Positions 35,670 to 46,815 of a DNA stretch of 64,000 nucleotides are shown here, one piece after another (the stretch's first letter is position 1; every line of letters begins with the position of its first letter). Below the pieces are notes generated by a model, which worked only from the letters and a program-made list of their open reading frames with translations, was not told where the DNA came from and made no database searches. Source of the stretch: Sternotherus odoratus (lineage: Eukaryota; Chordata; Testudines; Kinosternidae). The stretch is taken from the NCBI GenBank assembly GCA_032164245.1, contig JAVMKO010000003.1:30441390-30505389 (forward strand), written 5' to 3'. A program made the translations under genes and the position numbers.

Positions 35670-37750
35670 TAATTGCTGCTGCAGGACCTCCCCTCTTCAG
35701 ATTCCTATTTCCCTGGCCTTTATCTGAACTTCCCTTTTGACTCCCTTCTCTGTCCTCCACATCCTCTCACTGCACCATACATTGAGTACAGAAGCCAACA
35801 ACAAGAGGGGAAGCAGTGTAAAAGAACAAGAGGTAGGTGAAGCTCATGATAGTGTCTGTACTGACTGAAGGGCCAAACCCCAGGGGGGGAATCTTTCTTT
35901 CCCCACCAATAACCCCCTTCTGGGTATGAGTCAGGGAATTCAAATTAAGGGAGTGGACTGCTCCTTATTAGTTCTATATCCCCACTCCTGCAATATATGC
36001 CACTCAGCCAACAAGAGTGGATAATCACAAGCTTTGTTAACTTCAAAAAAAAAAAAAAAACCCTAGCTGGATGTGGAGTTACAGCGGACAGTACATATCA
36101 GTAACTTGAGGGTAAAACATCTTGCTTGGATGCTCTAATTATCCCAGAATCATGCATTACAAAACCAGGAAATTCAGAGTTAGGGTTATACTTAAAAGGA
36201 ATCCAGACATGTTCAGGTGCCTTAACAATGCATTTCTGCACATGAACAACCTTAACTCTGCCCTTCAGTGATGCTATGCAATCAGTACATAAAGTGCTTG
36301 TGAGCTCATTTTCACAGACATTCATTTTTCATGGTTTTTCCCTCTTGGTGTCACTACAGGACAGAGTTAAGATTTATACTGCTCTCCATTCCCATGTCCC
36401 CAACCATAGTCAAGGCCCCATTGGTACTATTATACCAATGTATAAGAAGAGACTGTTCCCACACTGAGCAGCTCACAATTAGGTGGACATTTCTGCTAGA
36501 ATATCACTAGAGGAAAAAGTTAATGATGTTGGCATTTAAGCATTTATTATCAGGTTTCATGGTCAACACTCCACTTCAGGGAACGGGGAAGTTCACATCT
36601 TTTGGAGCTGTTGTCCAAAACTCTCTACTGATTCTGAAAGACAATCCTGGATCAGTTTACTTTTGGAAGGCTCAGAGCATCATCATCCCTGGAGTTTATA
36701 GAGCAAAAAAGCAATATACATAAAAATCAAGTAAAATTGCAAAATAAAAACTATTAGATATATAAAACTGAATCATTATTACAGTAATTATGTTGTGCAT
36801 ATTCAGTGGGTTGTGTTTTTTCTGTAATATGTCATTGAATAGATATGCTAAGTGATTCATACCTTTGGATCATTCTGTGATCTTCAGATATGCAATTTAC
36901 CATGAGCCACCTGGCACCTGCAAAACTACTCAGAGGAGGTAATGTTTCACAAATTTGGAATTGATTCAAAAGTGCTAGATTTTAGATTTAGAACTGGACT
37001 TGAACCTTTGAGCTTGGTTTGATCCTAGACTTCCAAGTTGCTGAATGTACTTTTACTGTATTCCCCAAAAGTAAGGAAAGAATTTATTTCAAACAAAAAT
37101 AACTGTTTGCATAACACATGTCCCTATTGAGCTGTAAACTTGTTTTTTTTTTTTTTTTTGATGAATTTCCCTGGGGGGAAAAAGGCTTACATTAAGATGG
37201 GAATGGTTCACAACAAAAGCTGTTTGTAAGAAGTATGCAGACCTCTGACAAGATTAAGGGTTATGTAGTTCAAAGGTCTTTACCTCTCTAGGGATATCAC
37301 TGTTTAAAACAATATTTATTCTTTTAATCCTTCTCAGAACATTTTTATTGTAAATGCAATACTAAAAAATAAATACATAAATAAATAAAAAAGAATTCCC
37401 TCCCTTCTTAGATTTCTAATGTGATGCTTTCAGTACTTCAATTCCACTTTCCTTTCTACCTAGTCAAATAGTTCTGAGGATGATCCATTAGTTTAAGTTT
37501 ATTTCTATTCATCTACATCTATAGAGTAACTATTAATATAAATGTTAATACTTTTATCCAAAACAGCATAGATGAAAGGTCCAAGCAAAATTATGTTTAC
37601 AATACTAATTTATAAACATAACTTGAAGTACGTTAAACAAGATATTAACTGATATTTTTCCCAAAATGTCCCTTATTTTAGAATAGGAAAATGAGAAAAT
37701 TGATATTTAGTTCTTTCTTATTTAATATTAAGCATTGACAAACCCCACTC
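35670..37750. other. AT-rich intergenic DNA with A/T runs
   Basis: An A-run lies at ~36044-36060 and a T-run at ~37142-37159. No exon or bounded repeat was seen. Confidence 0.45.
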
Positions 37751-37754
37751 AGAA

Positions 37755-37850
37755 TCAAGGCCTGATTGTACTAAATGCTATACGAACATGTATAACATGA
37801 TCCTTACCCTGAAAAATTTCAAGCTAAGATGACACATAAAGAGTGGGAGG
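37755..37850 (-). mobile_element. SINE/L2-like tail, antisense
   Basis: 'ctgattgtactaaatgctatacgaacatgtataacatgatccttaccctgaaa' resembles the reverse complement of the common 'gcctagcacaatgggg' tail family. Confidence 0.4.
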
Positions 37851-37941
37851 AGAGTTTTACATGCATAACTTAAAGATAGATGAAAGGTGAAGCTGATGGG
37901 TGATGTAAATTATTACCAAGTTTGAATTAATCAAAAGAATG

Positions 37942-38363
37942 AGGAAGACTTTGTAGCACTTTAGAGACTAACCAGTTTATTTCAGCATAAGCTTCTTGGG
38001 CTATAGCTCACTTCATCGGATACATAGAATGGAACAGAAGTAAGATGCATTTATACACACAGAAAGAAAGAAAGAAAAGTTGTACATTAGCATACCAATT
38101 CTAAGAGAGCTGTTAAATATAGATGGACCATTCTCAGTAGGAGAAAAAAATACCTTTTTTAATGGATTTTTGTCAGGCAGGATTTAACATATATTGAAGG
38201 TAAATTAACAAGGGGAATGCAATCAATTAGTGTACTGAGAGAACCATTCACAAGTTCTGTTAGCCCTTGGTTTATTGTGTCCAATTTGAAAATTAATTCC
38301 GGTTCCTCAGTTTCTTGTTGGAATATGTTTTGGAAGTTTCTTAGAATTGATAGGCTAATGTAC

Positions 38364-38399
<36 letters not shown>

Positions 38400-38573
38400 T
38401 TCTGTGTGTATAAATGCATCTTACATCTGTTCCATTCTATGCATCCAATGAAGTGAGCTATAGCCCATGAAAGCTTATGCTGAAATAAACTGGTTAGTCT
38501 CTAAAAGGTGCTACAAAGTCTTCCTTGTTTTATTTATGGATACAGACTAACATGGCTGCTAATCTTAAACCAT
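37942..38573. mobile_element. Penelope-like insertion, inverted head-to-head
   Basis: The unit is flanked by the perfect 11-bp direct repeat TCAAAAGAATG (37931-37941 and 38574-38584). Positions 37942 to ~38338 are a minus-strand copy: reversed tail first, then C-terminal coding text (ETEEPELIFKLDTINQGL). From ~38339 to 38573 a plus-strand copy of only the 3' tail follows, including a T30 run (38367-38396). The two copies meet at their truncated 5' ends and point outward. The same tail occurs at 46080-46596 in simple form. Confidence 0.75.
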
Positions 38574-38699
38574 TCAAAAGAATGTGAACCTGAAAGCTGC
38601 AGCAGTGCACAAAATATTGGTTTTTTGGCTGGAACTGTATATTTTACTAATACCTTGTTCCCTTAATAGCCCATCCATGCATTAATTAGTGAGTCCAGC

Positions 38700-38970
38700 T
38701 CTTCAAGAGGCAGCATGCTCTAATAGATTGGACACTAGATAGAAACACAAAAGACCTGGATTCTATTCCCGGCTCTGCTACTGACCTGCATCACGTGGAG
38801 TAAATCAGCCCCTTCTCTGCCTTATCTATTTAGACTGTAAACTCTTCAGGTAGACTAAAATAAAAATAAAAATAAAAAAAACACTATTGCCATGTGTTTC
38901 TACTGTGCCTAACAAAATGGGGCACCAGTATCAGCTGATGCCTCTAGGCAATACTTTAACACAAATAATG
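38700..38970 (+). mobile_element. MIR/L2-like SINE
   Basis: 'agacctggattctattcccggctctgctactgacctgca' followed by 'tagactgtaaactcttcagg...gtgcctaacaaaatggggcacc' matches amniote MIR-type SINE text. An A-rich run near 38858-38881 interrupts it. Confidence 0.6.
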
Positions 38971-40050
38971 GTCATTTTAAAATAAAGTCTTTCCTATAGT
39001 ATTCCCTGAGGGAATCGTAAAAATAAGAAAACATGCATGTTACCTGTTCACAAAAATCTGGTGGTGCTGTACACATAATTCTGTGACCAGTTCCCCATAT
39101 TAAAGGGTATCTTTCATAAGAGAGCTATTAACATTAGTTTTCCTGTACCACAACACTTTGAGAGTTCAGATGTTAACAGTCTGTAGACATCTGCTGCTTT
39201 CTTCATTTTCCCCTTCACATCCAAAAAGAAAAAGCTGTTTCTTATCTCCAGGCCTTTTATTAGTGATAATCACAGTTCTTCAGCATAGGGCAATTACAAA
39301 GCAGTGGTTTAGCAGTCTTAACACTCATTAGCCCTTATGAAATATGGCAATCCTTTCTTCAGGCTCTGCATCCTGTGCAGGTGGGCCAAAGATATGATTT
39401 ATTGTTCTGTTGTTATTAATTAACAGCCATTAGGCCAGAACAAAATACGGAACCTTCCACATCCAGGTTGTCATTTCCAATACAGGCCAGATCAATAGTG
39501 ATTGCAAGTTGGTAAGGCCTGGTTGTGTCCAGCTCCCAGAGTCACAGGCTCAGTAGGGAGGCCAAGCTCTGAATGGCCTACAAGAGTGAAGGCTCCTCAT
39601 CCTAAAATGTGCTCTCTGGGTCAGGGCTGAGGTATGTTGATGGAACAGTGAGAGGAGAAGGTTTACACAGCTGTTTCTCTCGTAGTATCCCTTTTCTGTA
39701 TAAATAGAGGCGACTACTGCCCCAGTCTGATACACTGGTACTCTTTCATCATCACCACATTTACAAATTTAAAAATAATATTGGTAAATATATACATGTA
39801 TATTAAATAGCCACAGAATAAGAAATATTTCTGAAGACTCTTACCTGACTAAACCCAATACTGTCGTCTTTAAGCAAAGTAGCACCAAAGCTGATGAGTG
39901 CATGCACTCACTGTGTTGTGTTGTATTTTAACTTTTGCCTTTCTTTTTCTTCTGTTCAAGGCACACTCTTGAGCTACCTGTAATACTTGGCACTGAGTTT
40001 TCATTTACTAATAGCAAAAAGGGCTTTCTTTGATGCGCTATGGACAGTAC
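38971..40050. other. Intergenic DNA, nothing recognised
   Basis: No supported feature was seen. Confidence 0.45.
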
Positions 40051-40060
40051 ATGTTGAGAA

Positions 40061-40506
40061 CAGGGGTCAGCAACATGTCTGTGGCAACAATTTTGAGGTC
40101 CATTGTAATTTTTTAAAAAATTGAATGACTGAATGACATAATCCACCTCCCAGACCATGTCTGTCACTAAGGGCTGGTCTCCACTATGGGGGGGGGGAGG
40201 ATCGACTGCACGTAGCTGAAGTTTGTGTATCTGCAGCCGACTTACCATCCGTCCTCATGGCGGTGGCGGTCGGCGGCCAGCGGCGTGCTCCCCCGTCGAC
40301 TCCAGCTTGCGCCTCCTGGCAAGCTGGAGTTCCGGAGTCGACGGGGGCGCCGCGAGCGATCGATTTCTCGCGTCTTCATAAGGCGCGAGAAATCGATCGT
40401 CAGAAGATCGATGGCTACCCGCTGATTCCGCGGGTAGTGAAGACGTACCCTAAGTATGGTAATTTTGTCAAGTGTCTGTTGCACAACATGGTGGTGCCAA
40501 CCCCTG
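40061..40506. mobile_element. hAT element containing a Harbinger MITE
   Basis: The ends caggggtcagcaac and ggtgccaacccctg are inverted repeats. The flanks GTTGAGAA (40053-40060) and GCTGAGAA (40507-40514) match at seven of eight positions. Only ~163 bp belong to the hAT itself, since positions 40168-40450 come from the later MITE insertion. Confidence 0.8.
40171..40450. mobile_element. CpG-rich Harbinger MITE with nested hairpins
   Basis: TAA flanks both ends (40168-40170 and 40451-40453). The interior has two strong hairpins: one with arms cccccgtcgactcc / ggagtcgacggggg, and one with 16-bp perfect arms cgatcgatttctcgcg / cgcgagaaatcgatcg. It is far richer in CpG than the rest of the window. 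It has no coding capacity, and the open frames across it are artefacts. Confidence 0.85.
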
Positions 40507-40514
40507 GCTGAGAA

Positions 40515-41285
40515 ATGTAGTTACCTAAAGGGAACCTTTATAACAGGCTTTATATAGAATTACGTTTTTTCACTGTTTGACACAGTCAGTATTTTAAAGT
40601 GCCTTTTTTCTACATTGTGTTTTATGAAAGGAAGAGAATATAATCTCCAAATCCTAATCTACAACAGAGATAAATGGAGGTGATTGTATAGGTTGGGATA
40701 TGTTTATTAGTAGAGAGTGCAATTCCCCTTCTTCAGTACTTAACACCTCTGCTGTTAGCTGGTTTCTCCCTCTTTCCTTTCCCCCATTCCACTGCTCATT
40801 TTCTCCCTTTAAAAGAAGGCACATATTGCCAATCACACATTTGTTTTACTATGAGATTTCCTTCTCCCCTCTACAAACTCTATGAGCTAACACAGAATCA
40901 AATGGGTAACATTAAGATTCAGAATGTGTCTCAGTAAACAGAATTTACTATTTTGACTTGAGTTCTCTGGTCACTATTATAAACCAGCTCTGTTTTTCCC
41001 ATAAGGCACCATCTGAGGAAATGGATAAAATAAAAAAACAATTCTTCTGACCCCCCTGCCACTGCAGAAGTTTTTCCACGCTGGAGATTCCAAAGGATAA
41101 ACTTTCAAAGGGCTGTTTTGAGGACTTTCATTCATAATCACTGATACACTTTATTCTGTACACTGTTCGAAATGCTAACTCCAAGTTATTCTTTTCCTTT
41201 GGATAACATAATTCCCCATTGTAACACATTATCCGATACTGACCATTTCAGGGTATTAGTTTAGATGCACAGAGAGTTGCAAACA
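40515..41285. other. Intergenic DNA, nothing recognised
   Basis: No supported feature was seen. Confidence 0.45.
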
Positions 41286-41296
41286 TCAGCATAGAG

Positions 41297-41798
41297 CATT
41301 GGTTCTCAAAGTGGGGGTCGGGACCCCTCTGGGGGTCGTGAGCCCCTCCTGCCAGCAGCCGGCCTCGAATAATGATGCTGCTGCAGGCTGCTGGCATCCG
41401 GCCCTGCTGCTGCAGGCAGCCCATGCCCCTGCCGCAGCGGGCTGCCGGCGCCCCCATAAGGCTGCAAGCCTGGTCCCAGCTCCCACCACGGTGAGCTGCT
41501 GGCGGCCCCGCGAGCCCGGTCTGGGCCCTGGCTCCTGCTGCGGCGGGCTGTCGGCACTGCCACGTGCCCGACCTGGCCCCGGCCTCTGCTGAGGTGGGCT
41601 TCCGGAGCCCCCGTGAGCCCGGCCCCTGCCGCGGTGGGCAGCCGGCGCCTCCGTGGGGCTGCTGGAACCCCCCCATCCCAACCCCTGCTACAGTGGGCTG
41701 CAGGCACTCCCCCCCCCCACCTGCCCCCAAGGGCAGGTTGTGCTTAGAGGCCCAGTGTGGGAAAGGGGTCACCACTACAAAAAGTTTGAGAACCACTG
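41297..41798. mobile_element. hAT element, GC-rich
   Basis: The ends cattggttctcaaagtggg and aaaaagtttgagaaccactg are inverted repeats. The flanks GCATAGAG (41289-41296) and GCATGGAG (41799-41806) match at seven of eight positions. The interior is C/G-rich with loosely repeated 'gctgccggcgcc...gagcccgg' words. This produces a 225-codon minus-strand open frame rich in Gly, Ala and Pro that is not a gene. Confidence 0.88.
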
Positions 41799-41809
41799 GC
41801 ATGGAGTAA

Positions 41810-43228
41810 CACAGAACTAGAGGTATGTGAATGTGCTTGACATATTTTACAGCTACTGCAGGTCCACTTAATTCTTTTTCCTTTACACTCCTAAGATCAA
41901 AGGGTTTTGTTGAAACAACTTTCACAATAATAATTTGGCTTCTTTCCTTTGCGTCATTTGCAGAGGTTTACATAGGCCTTGAGTTTACCATTATAATTAG
42001 AACAAATGGCCAAACAAACTGGCCCCACACATGTAATAGCTCACCAGTTGTTCCACTGAGTTGGGTTGGGGATGGCTGCACATTATATTGCTGGTGACAA
42101 TTATCTTTGAGGTGTCTGTGAGTTAGAAAATGGAGCTTAATGTTCATGTGATAGAACTTCCAATCACTGAACACAATGAATTATGTCCTTGACCCATCCT
42201 AGAACATGCATACCGTAATTTGGGGCACATACTTCCCACCGTATATGAGCCAAGGTACCTCTGATAGCCCTGCATTTCCACTTCTGATCTGAAGATTTTT
42301 TTTCATTGTATTGATCCTCATAGGCATCCACTAAACACTTTGCAAGAGCTAAAGGTGTGCTTCCTGGCAACAGATGTAAGTGTAATTTCAGCTACGGTAA
42401 ATCTTTTCTCCTCTCTTCTCTTTTATACCAGTGTAATTCCACTGCACCAGATTCTGTTGTTGATGCAAAGCTGCCAATCTGCTCATCCCTGAGTACTCCC
42501 TGTGCCTGGGGAGTGGTATAGAACCCAAGTGGTGTAGAACCATCACAGCAGATCTTGTGCCAGCCCTTCTCCAGCCCCATGGACACACAGGATATGTCTG
42601 GGAGAGGGTGTTAAGACTCCGTGCCACAGGAATCCTCAGTCACTGGCACAATCTATGGGGCAATTGCCAGCCTGGGCAAAGCAGAGTTGCCCCGAGGCTG
42701 CTCTATTTTAGGTCAGAGATGAGCTCTGTGCCAGCATTGGGGGGTGGGGCATAAAGGTGGCTTGCCACCACTCTCATTCTGAGATCCATCAAATGTAGCT
42801 CACCCCAAAATCTGGGCTCTAGACCTAAACAGATTTACCACTGATTCTCTTCTCCTGTGATACTGATTCACACCGATGAAAGTGAGAGAGGAATTAGGAC
42901 CTGTCGTTTATTGAGTTCACTTTGCCACAGCGAGGCACCCAAGGGATATGCAATCCAAAGTGTAGAGGAAGGTAAAGTATTTGTCATTGTTCCAGAGATG
43001 AGAGCAGAGTCAATCTTAAAAATCTTTAGCAAAAAAGGATACATGAGAAATAGCAGTAGCCTTGTAGCAGCTCGCAGCAGTGTGGCAGGTACCATACCAA
43101 TGAACAGAGGGTACAAATACAGCTCTGATTCACAAATAGAGCATCATGACAAAGAGAATCGACATGACTGGATTTCACATGTATATTTTCCAGCATCTGT
43201 GGGGATAAATGTTTTCTGATTAAACAAT
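41810..43228. other. Intergenic DNA, nothing recognised
   Basis: Open frames up to 120 codons occur, with no recognisable domain. No repeat ends were seen. Confidence 0.45.
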
Positions 43229-43380
43229 TTATTTATTTAGGAAGTTTTAACAGGTTTACAAATCCCTGCCATGTAAATAGCAGAGACAAAACAATCATTA
43301 CAGCAGTGAGATTTTGTTTAGAGAAATCTACAGAAATATAAACATCAGATGTATCTCTAAGAGGTGTCATAGTACAAAGT
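43229..43380. repeat. Local direct duplication, copy A
   Basis: The ~150-bp segment ('tatttaggaagttttaacaggtttacaaatc...ccatgtaaatagcagagacaaaa...ttttgtttaga...gaggtgtcatagt') recurs at 43636-43789 in the same orientation, about 405 bp downstream, with scattered changes and small indels. Confidence 0.85.
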
Positions 43381-43635
43381 GTTTCTGGTGGCTACAGTAA
43401 ACTGAGTGAAGTCTCTGCAATTTTGTTTCCTTTCATATCAGTCTTAATTTATAGCAACATTTTACTTTCTTCAATGAAATCATTTTATTTGAATTCTAAA
43501 GATTTTACTTGTGTATAAAAGAGATGAGTGAGTTCAATTGTGGAGATAATGGGTACAAAGGAGAGCTGGAGACTAAGGATGCAATTCTGCAAACACTTCC
43601 ACATGTTTTAATTTTTTTTAAAAAAAAAACCCCGA

Positions 43636-43789
43636 CATATGTATTTAGGAAGTTTAACAGGTTTACAGAAAATTGCCATGTAAATGTCAGAGACAAAATG
43701 CTGATCATTACAACAGTGAACTTTTGTTTAGAAAACCATACCGTGATATAACCATCAGCTCTTTCTAATAGGTGTTATCATAGTGTAGA
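43636..43789. repeat. Local direct duplication, copy B
   Basis: It is homologous to 43229-43380 (shared blocks: tatttaggaagttt, aacaggtttaca, gccatgtaaat, cagagacaaaa, cttttgtttaga, aggtgttatcatagt). Its right edge coincides with the start of the hAT at 43791. Confidence 0.85.
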
Positions 43790-43790
43790 G

Positions 43791-43953
43791 CAGGCCTGCA
43801 CAACTCGGAAGCAGCGAGGGCCACATTACTGCCAAAAAACCAGCTCGCCCTGCCCCCAACCACTTCCCCCAACTCCCTCACTTGGCTTGCTCCACCCCTA
43901 CTCACCCCTTGTGGGCCACATGTGGCCCCCAGGCCGCATGTTGTGCAGGCCTG
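43791..43953. mobile_element. Short hAT element
   Basis: Ends caggcctgcacaac and gttgtgcaggcctg are perfect inverted repeats. The flanking octamers GTGTAGAG and TTGCAGAG match at six of eight positions. The C-rich 163-bp interior has no coding capacity. Confidence 0.8.
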
Positions 43954-44069
43954 TTGCAGAGTAAGTCTCTTTACACTTCCCACTGCAATTGTACCCATCA
44001 CCTGTGCAAGACAAGTAAGAGGGAAAAGTCTTCTTGTAATTCAGGGGACAGTGGATAGAGCAGAAGGAA

Positions 44070-44245
44070 GCCTGAGTTGCATTTCCAGTTCTGCCACTCA
44101 TCTAGCAAGTCATTTTTCCTCTTAATGCCTCCATTTTCCCATGTGGTAAACAGGGATCTTGAGACTTACTTTCCTTGGTAAAGTGCTTTGAGATCTGTTG
44201 ATGAAATGCACTATATAAGGGCATAAATATTACCGTTATAGCCCC
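44070..44245 (+). mobile_element. MIR-like SINE
   Basis: 'tttccagttctgccactcatctagcaagtcattt...cattttcccatgtggtaaacaggg...aaagtgctttgagatctgttgatgaaatgcactatataag' follows the MIR core and tail order. Confidence 0.65.
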
Positions 44246-44292
44246 CTCCTTTTGTTTGCACACCGGGCAACAGTACAAGCTGGGAGCACTGC

Positions 44293-44521
44293 GGCCCAGA
44301 TTTGTGAAGGTATTTACAACTTCAGTACTGCAATGCCTAACTGATTTGGGAGCCTAAATCTCATTATAAAAACTGGTTTTGGCATTTAATAGCCTAAATG
44401 TCAATGGGATTTTGACTTCTAGTTGCCTAAATCCCTTTGAAAGTGAGATTTAGATTCCTAAATCAGTGAGGTGTTATAAGCTGAGCGCAGCAATACCTAA
44501 ATACTTTTACAAATCTGGGCC
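44293..44521. mobile_element. Palindromic MITE
   Basis: Ends ggcccagatttgtgaaggtattta and taaatacttttacaaatctgggcc are long inverted repeats, and internal words (gcctaaat / atttaggc-like) continue the imperfect palindrome toward the centre. Confidence 0.75.
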
Positions 44522-44524
44522 TAT

Positions 44525-46044
44525 GAGTCTGCATGAGAAACATGTTGGAGTAGGCAAACACAGGGCATTTTCATTAACACACATTTGCCGTGCCCTTTAT
44601 ATACATGTAAATAGGGTTTATTGGGGAATCTATTTTGGTTCTTTAGCTAAAGGCTGCAGAATATTGTGGGCATTTTTCAAATGGAGGCTGTCATTCTTTT
44701 AGAATATCTGCCAGGTCATATTAATGTTCCATTTACCATCTCCAAAATCATTTCCAGTTTTAGATCTATCACAAAAATGTGATGACCCCACTATCAGTGT
44801 TAAAGCAAGACACCAATATTTTCTATTGTGTGTCATTTTTAGTTGTATGAAACAAACACCAGTTAGATGGTCCTTTTTCTGTCCGTTTTCTTGTGCTGAT
44901 CCTTTCAAATGATAGGATTTTAAATTTAGTAAAATCTCCGTTGAACTCATAACCCCATTCCAGAAAATAGTTCACATTGAGCTGTGTAAGCATTACTAAA
45001 ACGCAAAAGGCATTAGTAGCAGACATCTGGCAGTAAACAAAACTGCAGGCATGGTGAGCTATTCTGCCTCCACTCTTGCTATATGAATTTGATACTGAAT
45101 TAGGAGCTGGCTCATTAAAATTCAAGGGTATCAGTTTGTGTCGTAAGTGCCAAATTATGATTGAATTTGTTAAGAATGTCAAAACACTGCTATCCTACAG
45201 GCAACATTCAACTACTGAATACCATTCCTCCATGTTATATAGATGGCAGTAGATAAAGACTTTCCCTAAAAACTCTCTTTAATATTTTGTTGATCGTGAT
45301 TTTTTCCCACTATGGTTATACGTTTGGTTTTGTGCATGGGAATATTTCTTCCCTGCTCTGCACAAAGTGATAAAGTTCCAAAGAGTTTTTAAAAGTTAAC
45401 GTTTTTTAAAAAGGGTTCATTATGTATGCTAGAGATGGCTGAGTGGTCATGCAGGGATGACTAAATTCAGGGACGTCCTTGTGCATGCTATACATCAATA
45501 AATCAGTGCAAGGGGGTGTGACAGCAAGTATAATTGACATACCAAAGGTGTGTGTGTGGATAATGGCAAGTTATGGCCTTATGTAACTATTTATCTACTA
45601 CTGTACCTGATTTTGAACTGTGCATTGCCCATGGCTGTCCAAAGCCCTTTCTTTATCTTCATTTTAAATCTCGACTGGAGACAAGTAATTACCAAGCGAA
45701 TGTCAATGAAACCATCTACTACAAAGGTTTTAAGAAACTGACCAAACAAAGCCAGGATTAGGAAACGTTTGTCAATTCTTACCACTCTTTGCCAATTTGT
45801 CTTTGTTCTGGTACTTATTTACTCCAAATATTCTTAAAGAGAATAATGTCCTGTAGTTGCACCACCCAAGGATCTTTTGCTTGTGATCGGATTTTCTCAT
45901 TTAGTTGATCTAAATTCAAAGAAATATAAAGAGCTGAAAATTGATTAGTATGTGAAAAAACAGCAAACTGACTGCACTGCTCTAGTACCATTAACACGTC
46001 ACCACAAAGGCCAGTTAAACTAATAGCTATTCTAAAAGGATTAG
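44525..46044. other. Intergenic DNA, nothing recognised
   Basis: Open frames up to 119 codons occur on both strands without a recognised domain. Confidence 0.45.
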
Positions 46045-46076
46045 TAGTGTTTTTAAAGAGTAGTGTTTTTAAAGAG
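46045..46076. repeat. 16-bp tandem duplication
   Basis: tagtgtttttaaagag occurs at 46045-46060 and again at 46061-46076. The second copy overlaps the left target duplication of the Penelope-like insertion. Confidence 0.95.
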
Positions 46077-46079
46077 TAC

Positions 46080-46596
46080 AAATCTGACACCAGGAACCAT
46101 AACATTCAAAAACCAGTAGGAGAACACTTCAATCTCTCTGGCCATTCCATTAAAGACTTGATGGTGTCAGTTTTGAAACAGAAAAACTTCCAAAACAGAC
46201 TCCAAAGAGAAACAGAGGAACTGGAATTAATTTTCAAATTGGACACAATAAACCAAGGGCTAAACAGAACTTGCGAATGGTTCTCTCATTACACTAATTG
46301 ATTGTATTTCCCTAGTTAATTTACCTTCAGTAGGTGTTATCTACTGCCAGACACAGAAATCCATTTCAAAAGGTATTTTTTTCTCCTGCTGATAATGGCC
46401 CATCCATATTAAACAGCCTCTTAGAATTGGTATTCTAATGTACAACCTTTTTTTTTTTTTGCTTTCTGTGTGTATAAATGCATCTTACTTCTGTTCCATT
46501 CAATGCATCCGATGAAGTGGGCTATAGCCCATGAAAGCTTATGCTTTGAAATAAACTGGTTAGTCTCTAAGATGCTACAAAGTCTTCCTCGTCTTA
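46080..46596 (+). mobile_element. Penelope-like element, 5'-truncated, 12-bp TSD
   Basis: Flanks are the perfect 12-bp direct repeat TTTAAAGAGTAC (46068-46079 and 46597-46608). The first ~220 bp keep an open frame with residues VGEHFNLSGHSIKDL and ELELIFKLDTINQGLN, which resemble the C-terminal GIY-YIG-type region of Penelope-like retroelements. A T12 run and the 'gatgaagtgggctatagcccatgaaagcttatg...aataaactggttagtctctaag' tail follow. Only the 3' ~517 bp of an element was inserted, so it is not active. Family assignment rests on protein resemblance recalled from memory. Confidence 0.65.
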
Positions 46597-46815
46597 TTTA
46601 AAGAGTACGTTTTCTAAGAGAACCCAAACTATACACAGAAGTATCCAATTTTAAATACTAGCCAGAACAATATATACAATAGACGATAGCTCTGTTATAT
46701 AATATATAATAAATAATAGTCTATGTGATCACCTAAATAGTAGTTTGGGGTATGCAAGGAATCCAGGATCAGACTCTAAATTTGTTAAAGGAAATGGTGT
46801 CATTGAACTAAGGGC

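Noticed and set aside
40260..40435. CpG island promoter
   Set aside because: The CpG richness is confined to a TAA-flanked MITE and no gene follows.
41248..41925. 225-codon minus-strand open frame rich in Gly/Ala/Pro
   Set aside because: It spans the GC-rich hAT at 41297-41798 with its target duplications; stop-poor composition explains it.
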